From contig JAACJP010000056.1 in assembly GCA_013368375.1 (NCBI GenBank), positions 124,001-188,000 of the forward strand: a stretch of DNA of 64,000 nt. The letters are read 5' to 3'. This stretch comes from Tricholomella constricta. Lineage: Eukaryota; Basidiomycota; Agaricomycetes; Agaricales; Lyophyllaceae. Both the position numbers and the translations under genes were made by a program. A model generated the notes under the pieces. The model had not been told where the DNA came from. It saw nothing but the letters and a program-made list of their open reading frames with translations, and made no database searches. Of the stretch, positions 1 through 11,079 are shown in pieces (position 1 is the first letter of the stretch; every line of letters begins with the position of its first letter).

Positions 1-692
1 AACGCGGGCGCAGGCAGGAGGAGAGGACCCAAGGACCAAGGATACAAGACGACAACGGGCAACGGCCAAGTAAGCAACTGGCCATGGACACCCCGAAAAC
101 GCGGAAGGACTCAAGAAAACTCAAGACTTACCCGATGGGTGTGAAGGTATCAAACCCTTTGGCGGCAGACCAAGGAAGGCCTTGTTTCTTGACCTTGTCT
201 TGGAGGTTGCGCGCCGTCATGTCGACCGCCAAGGCTTGGCGCACGCGAGGTATGTATGTATGTATAAGTTCATGGGGGGCGGAGCTGGCGCGACGCACTG
301 TAGCCTGCGACGTGCGCTTCGGCGCTGCTCTGCGGGATGTCACGCCCGCCTTTGCCTATGACCAGCCCGAGCTCGACTGGAAAAATGCCATGGGGAAATT
401 GATACGATGGGGATCTGAGGGAGGAGGGACACACACACACCTTCGTAGTGGGCGATGATACCACTTGGGATCTCGACGTTGCCTCCAGAGGCTACGTAGC
501 TGGTTGTGGGCTTCAAGAAGAAGAAGGGCTCTTTGGGCGTGGGGTTGTTCAGCTCTTTTGCGTGTGCGGCATAGTTCCTCCCAATAGCGACAATCTATTC
601 CACTGCGTCAGAATTCGGGGTTTAGGCACGTAGGGTGTATCTGAACATACCTTCTTTCCCCGTTGAACGAAAGACGCGGCAACACTAGCCAT
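1..692 (-). CDS. FAHD1: Acylpyruvase / oxaloacetate decarboxylase, FAH family (FAHD1-like), 5' part only
   Basis: Enzyme of the fumarylacetoacetate hydrolase family, known to cleave acylpyruvates and decarboxylate oxaloacetate, usually in mitochondria. Four exons join in frame: 651-692, 441-594, 299-376 and 132-234, separated by GT-AG introns of 56, 64 and 64 nt. The start ATG at 692 gives MASVAASFVQRGKK, then IVAIGRNYAAHAKEL, a metal-binding HYEVELGLVIGK segment (the two Glu are ligands in the family), then LAVDMTARNLQDKVKKQGLP (Asp of the third ligand) and KGFDTFTPIG. These match the FAHD1 family in order and spacing. A donor GTAAGT follows at 131; no continuing exon is seen in 1-130, so the intron runs past the left edge and roughly the C-terminal 40 percent is missing. 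Intron 2 contains a short GT microsatellite. Divergent from the small membrane-protein gene to the right. Confidence 0.85.
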
Positions 693-1346
693 GTTCCGGG
701 ATGGTCCTCAGTCACAAAGGAGGGTTTGTAAGTAGGTTCGGGAGAGAACGCAAGTTTTGATCGGTAAACAAGTTTGTTCTCAGCAAGCCGGCGAAATTGA
801 CGCATCGAGACTTGAGGATATGTAGATATCAGTATTTGACATACACACCGCATCTCTCCTCGTCACTCTTCAAGCATTCTTGCTCTTGAAGCAGTAAGCT
901 ATGTAGAGCTTCTTGCCTGCCCAGCCAACGAATGTAAGAAAGGTTCGATCGGTCTTGCAAGGGTCTTGCAAAGTCACGCTCCGGCTTGAGCCCAAGAGAC
1001 GCTTGGCATTCCCAGCCCGACTTTTCCTCTTGAGTCTTGACGGCATTATTCTGGCTTGGGGCTTGGCAGCGGAAAATGACGCTTGTGAGTCTTGAGCTTG
1101 ACGCCGAGGTTGGCTTGGAAGATGGTTCAAATCAATCATATAAAGACGCCTCTTCACTAACTTTACACCGTTCTGTTTTAGTCGATACTACCCTTCGTTT
1201 CTCGCTAAGCTCCTCCCCCGCGCCCCTCCCCTTGGCTTCCCTGTCGTACCCTGACTGTTGCCCCTGCACTGTCTCGCTAGCGACTCGCTGATTCAGACAA
1301 TCGAAACTCCCTCTTACAACCGACTCAACACAATCACCCGGGCTCA
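693..1346. other. Divergent intergenic region
   Basis: Shared upstream region of the minus-strand FAHD1-like gene and the plus-strand small membrane-protein gene. Apart from one TATA-like site (1139-1144) no coding exon or repeat was recognised. Confidence 0.5.
1139..1144 (+). promoter_or_regulatory. TATA-like box of the small membrane-protein gene
   Basis: TATAAA followed about 30-60 nt later by pyrimidine-rich sequence, about 300 nt upstream of the chosen ATG at 1447. A possible 5'UTR intron (1368-1419, GTGAGC...GTAG) lies between. Assignment is by sequence and position only. Confidence 0.4.
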
Positions 1347-1446
1347 TATGGCTGCAGGAGAAGACGGGTGAGCATACCATTTCCCTCGTCCTCCTAATAC
1401 ACGTATTTAAAACACGTAGACCCCACAATGGCCATCTGGGCACTAC

Positions 1447-1902
1447 ATGGGAGATTGTTGTTATAACGATATTCGGTGAGCCCCACCCCCTCTTCCTTTG
1501 CCTCCCCTTTTCACTTACACGTTAGCGCCATAGTTGTGCTAGTCATCGTCATACTGGGCACTGTAGTGTTCCAAACCCGACGGAAACATCGGCGGCGGCG
1601 GGAAGAAGCGCTCGATGCAGAGCTGGGGCGGCGGCAGGGTGAACTGGAAGCGGAGAAGGGGGATAGCATCGTGGACGGGGCGTCGCTCTCAGTGGTGAGT
1701 TCCAATCGATCGACCTTGCGCTATCCCAAATACTGGAATTAATTGGAACGTTATGAATTTGTAGCCTGAACCCACCGCAGACCCAGCACGGCATCCAAAA
1801 TCGAGTCGAAGTAAGGCGTCGACCCCGACGTCGTCGTATCACGATCGCGAGAGGCCGTCAAAGAAACCTCCGGCCCCGCGCTATTATTGGGACCACCGAT
1901 AG
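1447..1902 (+). CDS. Small single-pass membrane protein, unknown function (111 aa)
   Basis: Three exons, 1447-1475, 1526-1694 and 1765-1902, join in frame (336 nt with the TAG stop). The N-terminus MGDCCYNDIR runs straight into a strongly hydrophobic segment (AIVVLVIVILGTVVF), then a basic stop-transfer cluster QTRRKHRRRR, an acidic/Gln helix-like stretch and a Ser/Pro-rich, basic C-terminus ending APRYYWDHR. The arrangement suggests a membrane anchor with a cytoplasmic tail. The MG-x-CC start could be acylated, but that is inference. An upstream ATG at 1348 followed by the intron 1368-1419 enters this exon in another frame, so I place the start at 1447; the upstream ATG may be a short uORF. 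No family was recognised. Confidence 0.6.
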
Positions 1903-2849
1903 CGCGCCGCCCCCCAGCGCTATTTCGGACGTATTTTTATTGTGTGCTTCTTGTTCCCATTTGTATCCTTGTGTTGTATGATGATTTGGGGGGGTGGAGG
2001 CTTGGCATCACCATCCTGGTATGTTTTCTTCGTGGCTTTCGCGAAAATATCGTCTCATGCTGATTATGTGTCTCGCAGTGTATAATGTACTTATGGACCC
2101 ATGGGCCGCTCGGTATAATCCCTATTTTGCAATGAAAGCTTTTTAATCTTGTCCCTCTGTGAGCTCATACTGCTTCGCGCATATGGTTAGTCGACTTCCA
2201 ACATCCTGGCTTCTCGCAACACCTTTCCACGAAGCAGAGCTCGATCACGATCATGCAAGCTGTCAGAAAGTGTGCTTCTCCTCTATAATGCGGGCTTCTA
2301 CTCTGCTCTGGGCCTCACCTGATCCCGTGCTTAAAGGCGAACGAAACTGCATCATCTTCTGCTGTCAAAATCATGTGCACAATGCGCAGTGCCCGGAGAC
2401 CCACCTCCTGAGTTTTTGGAATTTTACATGTACTCACCTTCTCGGGCTGGAATTTCTGAGGTAATTTTATTGCGAAGGCTTGACTGGTGGATCGGTATTG
2501 TGCTAGGTGTCATCGAATGGTGTACCGAGAACTCAAGTAAATATACGCCCATACAGTGGCTCGGCCATGTCCATCTGAAAGCGGCTGCACATTCTTTCCC
2601 CCCGATCTGCGTGTCTGTCTATCATCTGGGAAGGGTATCAAACGCCGCACCATACATACCGTGACAAACGTCAGTTCGACATCTCGGGACAAGCAAATGT
2701 GAGCTCATGCCACTACTTTGTAGAATATCCCAGTCGCATCGCACCGTTTACTTGCCCTTCGTGATGAGACCGTCTTGATCATAGAAAGAAAATTAAACAC
2801 GAGTTTCCAAGGCCTGAACTGTGGATATCAACATACCAATTACCTATCG
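1903..2849. other. Intergenic, no gene recognised
   Basis: Contains the 3' end of the membrane-protein gene and then sequence with no recognisable exon on either strand; the open frames present are short and show no family motif. Confidence 0.4.
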
Positions 2850-3265
2850 TCCATCGGCTCCTTCACCCTGGGGAGCTTCGGTATCAGCTTCTCAACTATC
2901 TAAACTAAATCGACAGTCGGACGACGCTCCGCAGGGATCTCGATTCTCTCTGCATTCCATTCCAACAATCTGATCCTACATCAATCAGATTCCACTTTTC
3001 CCTTGGTAAACCCATCCGCTCCAAGCTGGGCCGCCCATTTTTCCCAAGGTCACTGCGGGCGTCGTGCGCTCCGTGCTCACATAGAGTCTAGGAGGGACCG
3101 TCGTTTGGTAACTAATATACCTCGTATGCTACGCGAGACCACTGGCAAACGTTGTACACGCCTTCGTGTCGAAAAGCTCTGGCGCCTTATCGGACTGCCA
3201 TCGAACTTCCCCTTGTCCCTTTCGACGCTCCAGAATAAGGTCCAAGCCAGTACTAATCGCAAGAA
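2850..3265 (-). pseudogene. Decayed protein-kinase (TKL-like) C-lobe fragment
   Basis: Pieces of the C-lobe of a basidiomycete TKL-type kinase can be read on the minus strand in the right order but in different frames and with stops. They are an activation/APE-like segment (EVRWQ, then APELF, TTFAS), a helix-F-like WSRVAYEVY, a GGPAWSGW segment, and a terminal PAERRPTVDLV followed by KLIPKLPRV and a stop near 2850. Kinases of this type read ...RWQAPE..., ...VYxFxxVxYE..., ...RPTxxxV in this order. The N-lobe and catalytic loop are absent, so this is a relic. Identification is from motif order only. Confidence 0.45.
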
Positions 3266-3273
3266 TACATGTC

Positions 3274-4893
3274 TTAATTAGTTCTGTAACCTGCTTCGAT
3301 CACAAAAAGCTGGGAGGGATCATGGTAAGTTCCATAGTAAAAACAAACAAATAAGACGGTATGCGAACTCACTTCTCCAGTAGCATCGCTGGTAACATAC
3401 AGCCTGCCGTCTTTTCCAAAGGCGAGACCGACAGGGCGGATGCATTTTTCGGGGCAGTACTTTATGTCTGTAGCTTGGACTAGGAATGAGTATGGCAGAC
3501 CAGCCGAGGACAGGCCCAAGGGGAAGCGTACACTAGAGAGGGAGTGTCAGGAAATTTCATGCGAAACAAGGCAATGGAAAACAAGTAATGGTGATTGACG
3601 TACTGGACGACGCCATAGCCAGTAGGAGGCGTGCGGTCAAAGGACCCGTGGAACGAAACAAACGCATCACCGCTGAGCGTGCTTGGGAAGGATGGAACCT
3701 TTGTCGCGCTTCCACTGGGGGTGTAGAATTTGATGTCAAGAGGGGCAGAATGTGCCTAAAGGACGTTGGTCAACATGAAAGAGATAAATGATTTATCAAC
3801 CACGGCATGAACATCATGTACCTGGAAATTCAACGACGGGGGCTGGTTGTTAGCAGGATCCTTGCACCACCCGGCGTCGTGTAAGAAATCGAGGTTCAAG
3901 CTAATCTGAGAGCCTCGCGGGAACCCGACGTATTGGGGGACACCTGCAGGATCAGCGTCGCCATTCCAGAGCGAAGTGCAGTCCGGGAATCCGTAAGATT
4001 TCGGCTTGATGGTCGATGGTGAACTAGTTGAATATTTAACCAATTCCAACTCATCTGAGGGGTTGTCGTTGGCGAAAAAGGGTGTAATGCCGCTGAGGCT
4101 GTTGATCGATGCTCCGTTCTCGACGACGTAGAGGCTCCGTGTGCCGGCGGGCTCGAGCGAAATGTCCACGCCGTGGGCGAAACCAGCTGGGTTTCTGATT
4201 CCGTAGGCGACAACCTGCCCATTGGCCCAGAGCAGAGCAGGAGGTGGGTATATGGGAAGACTTATCTGGGGAAAGACCATGCGGCGGATTTGTGAACGGC
4301 CAGACGCGGGATCACGCGCAGTGAGATCGATATTAGTCAATGGACCGGCACCAACTAGAAGCGCAGTCTTCACGCCCGCTGAATTCTTCTCCAGTAACAA
4401 TGTATGCGTCGTTAGCACTGCGCTATGGTTAACAGAGTCGAGGCGTATAAATGGTATGACTGACCTCCATCTGCGGGGAGACCGTCAACCACGATATACG
4501 GCGGTAGACCAGAAACAGATTTGGTCGAAGGATCGTACTCGTAGGCGATGACAGCTTTCGCCGTGCTAACATACAGAGTTTTTCCGTCGACCTCGATTCC
4601 GTGCGTCAGATCGGGGTTCTTGACGACAACACAACTGTACGTTCGAAGCCCGGAGTTGGGCTCGTAACGCGCGTGAAGGCCGTGACCCCGTAACCACGCT
4701 CAACGACGAGCAGGTTCTGCTCCGCGTCAAAGGCGACTCCTCGCGGTGCGGTCAGATTCGAGAAGGCGACGTTTGCTGAGAAACCGGCCGCCACAGTTAC
4801 TGGAGACATGAATGGTACCCCACTAGGTTGGAAGGTAGCGACTCCGAGGCGAGCCAGACCCGCCAGTCCGAGTAACGTCGGGAGAAACTTCAT
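3274..4893 (-). CDS. Secreted glucose/sorbosone dehydrogenase-like beta-propeller (AA12-like), frameshifted
   Basis: Starts at ATG 4893 with a signal peptide (MKFLPTLLGLAGLARLGVA). The body shows repeated propeller blades: PRGVAFDAEQNLLVVERG, KNPDLTHGIEVDGKTLYVST, VAYGIRNPAGFAHGVDI, RSLYVVENG, FPRGSQISLNLDF, SGDAFVSFHGSFDRTPPTGY, IRPVGLAFGKDGRLYVTSD. This is the soluble quinoprotein glucose/L-sorbosone dehydrogenase fold; fungal relatives use PQQ on secreted sugars. Introns lie after DGLPADG, after PPSLNFQ (GTACAT...TTTAG), after GYGVVQ and before the last exon LFVIEAGYRTN. Between FERTVV and KNPDLTHG the frame breaks at 4626-4635, where 5 bp are tandemly repeated; one copy fewer would restore the frame. 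It may be a true null allele or a sequence error. Substrate unknown. Confidence 0.75.
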
Positions 4894-6498
4894 AATCGCA
4901 ATGGGACTGACCGAGTTGTGATTTCGTTTGCGCTTTTAAACATTTAGAATTCTTGACAGGGCCGGTTTACCCTGGACGCTCGTGCTTGGTTGTTTTCTTG
5001 GGCTATTCAGCATGACTAGATATCTGTCAAACGACAGATTCTCGGATATATTCCAGATGAGAAATGTACGGTTTTTACGTGCCTGTCTCTTATGATTCAA
5101 TGAATATCGCGAAAACCAGGGCAGCTAAGCCATACCTGACGTTCGCATTTCCAAGGGTCCGTTGGACGCTGTAGGCAACGTGAGGGTTCCGCTGAACAGA
5201 TGCACCCCGAGAACCGTAAGACAAGAAACACACATAACCGAGGTAACCAGAGTATCATCAACTAAGCGATTCTTGGCAATACTCTTGGAATACGCGAGGC
5301 GAGACGGAAAGAACTTTTTGGAAGCGGATTATAGTCGCAGGACGCAGAATCTGGTGAAGAGACTGACATTTCCCTACATTTCCCTTGGATCACATGCTCA
5401 TCGTCATCAGGAAGGCCGATATTTCGACGAGCGGCGGACCTCATGACATTCAAGGTCATATTATTGACTCACAGAATAGTAGGCCTGAAAACGATGCACA
5501 TGAGTGACATTCAAAAAACAAGTCAGGATCGATAGAAAAATTTACATACGCCAACTGACGCTCGTTGCATCCCCTGATAGTAATTTGAGGCTGGAAAGAA
5601 GGTGCATTACTGATATGGTCTTCCAGGTTTAATTGCTCATGTAGGGTACGATTGTAGTAGCACTTCCGAAGGACTCCAAGTGTAGATTTACAGTGGACAC
5701 CGAGAGATGGCCCTTAGAAGAGAAACCAGTGTGCTAGCAAGCGATGTTCTGATATGCATCGTTTTAGCCTTGAAGCGGCGGAAAGTCAAACGATCGCAGG
5801 GCGCGAAGTGTGGGATCGAATCGTCAGAGTACCAGTCGTGGTCGTGGTGAATATGACTACAATGAAATTCGAATGTCTTGACAATACATGTCGTGTGGGA
5901 TCTACATCACCATTCCGAGGAGGCCGGCCCTGATTCGTTTATGAGGTCATCCCTATAAACCCAGTAAGTACTGGTGCCGTAAATTAAATTCCACCCCTTA
6001 CAGATCGCCATGGACATAGTATTAAACCGTGCCTGTGTAAAACATTCCATATCCTATGCCGCAACATACCACACTGAGTACCATTATCAAGTGACGCTTA
6101 GACGCTTACTTTTGGCATCCATCACGAACGGCGGCGCCACACACATGGTGTGTGCGGCGACCTTTCCGAGTTTGTCTTCCTGGGCGCATGAAGTTCATCA
6201 AGTCAAACGGAAAGACCATATCGATATCGTTCAATAATCACTGAAAGTACAGCTGACCGACTTTAGAGTTGCCCATTTTGCATAATTCGCAAAAAACCGG
6301 ATTCGTTGGCAGTCTTTTACGGCTTCCAGTCGGGCTCGACGATATTTATTGCAAAGCATAGCCTTCTAAGTGAAAATAGAGAATGCATCAAATCGAGACT
6401 GGAGAGCTTTCGGAATGTGAGGTGTACGGAGAGGAAAGATGTATAAAAAAGTTTTTACTTACTGCGTAGCTGTCGAGGTATCTGTCGACTAAATCGTA
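4894..6498. other. Intergenic, no gene recognised
   Basis: About 1.6 kb with only short open frames on both strands and no recognisable motif, repeat or RNA gene. The first 100 bp or so are the promoter of the dehydrogenase-like gene. Confidence 0.4.
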
Positions 6499-7464
6499 TC
6501 AGTGCATCAGCGTGAAGGCTGTACGTCGACAGGTCGGGAAGGAGAAGAACGTTAGAGATACCTTGGGCCCATGTATGACCGATAATGTGCGGAACGACCT
6601 TAAACAGCACTGAGGGTAGCGCACGTAATGTGAGAAAGCAAGAGTCACCTTGTGTTTAGGCTCGAAAATGATCAGCCAACACTTCCGCATACACTTCACG
6701 TTTGTGAATGGGTACCCTTTTCTCAACAGTTTCCGGGCGCCGGAAGTGAAATCGCGGGTCGATTTATGTTGACGCAGGTATCTGTTGCGACGAGCTTGCA
6801 CGTTTAGCCGTCTGCGCTTAGCTTTATTTCGCTCGGCAACGGGGTCGCTCGGTGCGAGACCAGCAGGCATACGATTGACGTTGGATGTAGATACCTCTCG
6901 CTCAATGATACGTGGCACAGATAAGCGCAGTGTGTGATAAAAGAAAGGGATGGTCACACGCTCGTTCATAGGATGTGGAGGTATGTGAGATATCGCGCGC
7001 CTCGGAGGATGTAGTACAGCGAAGTTAAGGTCATCAGACGCCTATAAGGCTGAGCAGAGTATTTACCAACACAACACTGTAGTCCTGAAAATCGAACGGA
7101 AGAGTAGGCGCCGAAGGATCCAACGCGGCTGGTAACACCTTGCACAGCCAAACAGGCAGCAAGAGATCGCTGACCATCGGCGGTCCACAGCGTTGGGTTC
7201 ACGGAATCTTGGAACCAAGGTTTTTTGTTTTCTCCGGCGAACCTTGGACAAACTTGGGATCAACTCACGTCAAAAGTTGACGTCTGGCGAAAGGATGCGT
7301 GATCTGCAGTTGCAGCGAGGATAGGGCATGTTTCTATGAAACTGTGGTGGGCATAGTTGGCCTAAGTCGCGGCTGGCGTCGTTGTAGTTGACTGTGGAGT
7401 AGTAGCAGAAGAAAAAGGAGGCAGGGGCCGGAAGATCGACGCGAGAATATGCCGAGGAAGTCAT
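6499..7464 (-). other. Possible unresolved minus-strand coding segment
   Basis: Two stretches look more protein-like than their surroundings: one with MVSDLLLPVWLCKVLPAALD and LPFDFQDYSVVL followed by a GTAAAT donor-like site (about 7170-7070), and one with a very basic run (ERNKAKRRRLNVQARRNRY) near 6835-6775. I could not join them into a convincing gene and recognise no family. It could be a decayed intron-rich gene divergent from ILV2. Confidence 0.2.
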
Positions 7465-7509
7465 GTGATTATCGATCGGCCGAGGTGAAATTCGGCCGGA
7501 ATGTAGCGC

Positions 7510-7515
7510 GAGTCA
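7510..7515 (-). promoter_or_regulatory. Gcn4/Cpc1-type site upstream of ILV2
   Basis: The minus strand reads TGACTC, the core of the general amino-acid-control bZIP site, 135 nt upstream of the ILV2 ATG. ILV2 in yeast is a Gcn4 target, so the position fits; a 6-bp match alone is weak evidence. Confidence 0.35.
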
Positions 7516-7649
7516 TATTGTCAAAGGACTAAAAAGTTTTGCAAGGCGTGCTAAGTGAATCCTGTCATCTTCTGTTCTCGCTCAGCCAGCAGCAGCTCTC
7601 TGCGCGTCTCTTCCGTCTCTCCACCGGGTCGTCTGTCCTTTTATCGACC

Positions 7650-9965
7650 ATGTCCATCCCCGCTACCAGGCTGCGTGCCAAGGTCGCACCAAAATCTGTA
7701 CAGTTCGCTCGAAGCCATTCCACCAAGGTCGGCGCAGCCTCATCGTGCTTCATTGAGGCAAAATCTCGTGTACGGGAACATGCACGGAATATTAGTCGTT
7801 CAACAGCACTGAACGCTTCTGTCGCACCACCAGTGTACGCTCTGTCCTTACTGTCTATTTTTAGCTTGCTAACGCTTGGTGTCGCAGACGTCCAACACCG
7901 GCTTCAGGATTTCAGCAGGTGCCTACGTTGAACAATGTGAATGTTAATCTCCCGCATCCAATGTCTGGCCCTGGCCCCTACCCCAACGCACCTTTGGATC
8001 ATACTTTCGTTGGTATGTCCGGCGGGCAAATTTTCCACGAGATGATGCTTCGACACGGTGTTAAGCACATCTTCGGCTACCCTGGAGGCGCTATCCTGCC
8101 TGTATTCGATGCCATCTATCAGTCAGAAGCCTTTGATTTCGTCCTTCCTCGGCATGAACAGGGCGCAGGCCATATGGCCGAGGGGTACGCCCGCATCTCA
8201 GGAAAACCTGGCGTCGTCCTCGTCACCTCTGGTCCGGGAGCCACCAACGTCATCACTCCCATGCAGGATGCCCTGTCAGACGGTGTTCCCTTGATCGTAT
8301 TTTCTGGACAAGTAGCGACTTCTGCCATCGGCTCAGACGCTTTCCAGGAAGCTGACATTGTCGGTATCTCGCGCAGCTGCACAAAATGGAATGTCATGGT
8401 GAAAGATATCTCTGAGCTGCCGCGGCGCATCAACGAGGCCTTCAAAATTGCCACCTCCGGCCGCCCTGGGCCCGTCCTCGTCGACCTTCCTAAGGACGTC
8501 ACCGCCGGCATCCTTCGCACTCCCCTCCCTTACAAGGCCACTACACCCGGAGGCCATCTCGGGCTCCCCATGAACCCCCTGCAGATCCTGGAGTCCCCCG
8601 TAGACGTCAAGCTCATCGAGCAGGCCGCTGCCCTCATCAACCAGGCCCAGCGCCCCGTCATCTACGCCGGCAACGGTGTCCTCTCCTCGCCCCTCGGCCC
8701 CAAACTGCTCAAGCAGCTCGCGGAGAAGGGCAACATCCCCGTATGTACGACCCTCCAGGGCCTCGGTGCCTTCGACGAGACAGACGACCGCTCCCTCCAC
8801 ATGCTCGGCATGCACGGCAGCGCTTACGCCAATCTTGCCATGCAGCAGGCCGACGTCATCATCGCTCTCGGCGGACGCTTCGACGACCGTGTCACCGGCA
8901 AAATCGATGCGTTTGCGCCGGCCGCCAAGGCTGCTGCCGCACAAGGTCGGGGCGGGATTATCCACTTCGAAATCATGCCCAAGAACATCAACAAAGTCGT
9001 CGAGGCGTCGATCCCCATCCTTGGCGACGTGGTGGCCAATATGGCGTCTTTGGTGCCCCTGATTCGGAGTGCGCCCCGCGAGGAGTGGTTCAAGGATATC
9101 CGTCACTGGAAGAAGAGCTATCCGTTTACTTATGTGAAGAGTGGAAAGGGCGAGAAGATGAAGCCGCAGGAGGTTATCGAGGAGCTCGATAGACAGACGG
9201 CGCATAGAAAGGAGGACATTATCGTCTCTACGGGTGTGGGCCAGCATCAGATGTGGGCTGCCCAGCACTTCAGATGGAGACACCCTCAGACGATGGTCAC
9301 TTCTGGCGGTCTCGGCGTATGTTCCGCTCTCCTTCCGTCTCCGGACCCGAGTCTTACCGTTCCTTTTCAAATTAGACGATGGGCTTCGGCTTGCCCGCTG
9401 CCATTGGCGCCAAGGTCGCCGCGCCCAAGAAGACCGTCATCGACATTGACGGTGATGCCTCGTTCAGCATGACCGCAATGGAGCTCGCCACCGCCTCGCA
9501 GTACAACATCGGCGTCAAGGTCCTCATCTTGAACAACGAGTTCCAAGGAATGGTCCTCCAATGGCAAGGTACGTCTGTCAAAACATTCTCTTCGATTGCA
9601 CGCTGACTTCATTGCCCAAATATCAGATCTTTTTTATGAGCGTCGGTACTCGCACACGGAGATGACGAACCCGGACTTTGTCCTTTTGTCGAAGGCGATG
9701 GGTGTCCACGCCATCCGATGTCATACCGCCGAGGAGCTCCCTGCAAAGATGAAGGAGTTTTTGGAGTACGATGGTAATAAGCCCGTGCTAATGGAGTGCT
9801 TGGTGACGAAGAACGAGCATGTGTTCCCTATGGTGCGTCGCCTTTCTTTGTCCCCGTTTTTGGAACCCTTGCTGATGCTGCGTGTCTGCGCAGGTGGCCG
9901 CGGGCAAGGCGCTGCACGAGCAATTGCTGCACCCGTCGCTGAAAATCAAGGCAAGGACAGACTAG
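7650..9965 (+). CDS. ILV2: Acetolactate (acetohydroxyacid) synthase catalytic subunit, mitochondrial
   Basis: ThDP enzyme making acetolactate or acetohydroxybutyrate, the first shared step of Val, Leu and Ile synthesis. Five exons join exactly in frame: 7650-7832, 7916-9316, 9376-9568, 9627-9832 and 9894-9965 (684 aa, normal for fungi). Residues 1-70 are Arg/Ser-rich and lack acids, as in a mitochondrial presequence. Seen: [15 protein letters not shown], catalytic Glu in [69 protein letters not shown], the FAD region [20 protein letters not shown], the ThDP-Mg motif [19 protein letters not shown], and GMVLQWQ. At residue 195, where the yeast enzyme has Pro192 (a sulfonylurea-resistance position), the residue is Ala. 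A second AG at 7918 could replace 7915 as the first acceptor, removing one Gln. Confidence 0.97.
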
Positions 9966-11079
9966 GGCAACGTCTTGTCTCTTCCTCGACCCTTTTCTTC
10001 CTCCCCCTTCTTAGCCTGGATCGGACTTTGCAGGCACCGATGATCGCTGCTTCTTACTGTCTGTTTACCCTTCGTCGATCACCACCACACTACGATTCAT
10101 TCACCACTGCCGCCAACGCTCTAATGTACAACAACCACCACAACAACGGCTCTTTTCCCTACGTAGCCCCGGGTTTATCTTACCTTATATATCTTCACGT
10201 TGCATCCACACTGCCTACCTGACTACTTACCGCGACATGACCCACCCATTTGTATCACCACTAGTATCCGCCGACATCTGACTGACACCTGCGGGGTTAA
10301 AATCCAACACTAAACGAAAACGAGGACAGCTTGTGGTCGTCCTTTCCTTTGCTCTACTGTTTTTCTTTCTGGGTACATATATCTAGACACGATCTTTTAT
10401 ATATACTGCCATTTTACCTGGAACGAGACCATCGTATTTTATTGTGTAGTATAAGTTCACAAAGCGGCTTGAGCTTGAAGGCAGAGGTGCCCGGCCGTAA
10501 GTCGTGATATCATCGTGTCCCCTTAATCGATCATTCCTGTCACGGTATGTCTTCAAAACCAGCTTCATCGTCGTTCTATATTCTGTTACAACCTCGCTGT
10601 CTCGCACCACACCGTGACCGAGCTGTTCAACGTCTCCGGAAACCCCACCATTGTCACCTTTGCAGGTCCAGAGGTTTATCATCAAAGTAGACACCGAGTC
10701 CACAGTGCAACGGTATCGTCGGCTTAACGGGGTCTAGCGCGTTCTGCTTCTGCATATTTATTGTCGATCTAGTCCCCCAACGGCACCAAAACGATCCATC
10801 TCGTCCTCCCTGTTACTTACTTCGAACCCATCGCACCCTACCTGCTCGAGTATCAATGCGATTGGTTATGGTGGAAGCGGCAGCCCAGAGCATCCTGCCA
10901 GTACAGTATCGTTTCTGGATGCCCAAGATGACTCGAGCTCCCCAGTGATAGTTAATTATGTCAAGTTTCCAGGTTTTTATCTGATGCTATGCAGGCAGTT
11001 GGTAAACAAAGGGTACAGTTTGCTTCCAATGATGTGCCTCCGAAACAGGGGGGGAAGCACCGAAAAGAAAAGCTCAGTC
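9966..11079. other. ILV2 3' region and intergenic
   Basis: The 3'UTR of ILV2 is followed by sequence without a convincing gene. It includes a short duplicate of the 3' end of the neighbouring jacalin-domain gene (10766-10808) and no other recognisable feature. Confidence 0.45.
10766..10808 (-). pseudogene. Short decayed copy of the 3' end of the phosphatase-jacalin gene
   Basis: On the minus strand the sequence around 10766-10808 (GAGATGGATCGTTTTGGTGC and flanks) closely matches the last coding bases of the jacalin-domain gene at 11083-11125 (GAGATGGATCGTGTTGGTGC). Flanking similarity fades quickly. It is best read as a remnant of a partial tandem duplication. Confidence 0.4.

Noticed and set aside
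430..440. GT/AC microsatellite in the FAHD1-like gene as a separate repeat feature
   Set aside because: Only about five units at an intron donor; too short to be listed alone.
8333..9370. 345-codon minus-strand open frame inside ILV2
   Set aside because: It is the antisense shadow of a strongly codon-biased ILV2 exon and has no independent motif.
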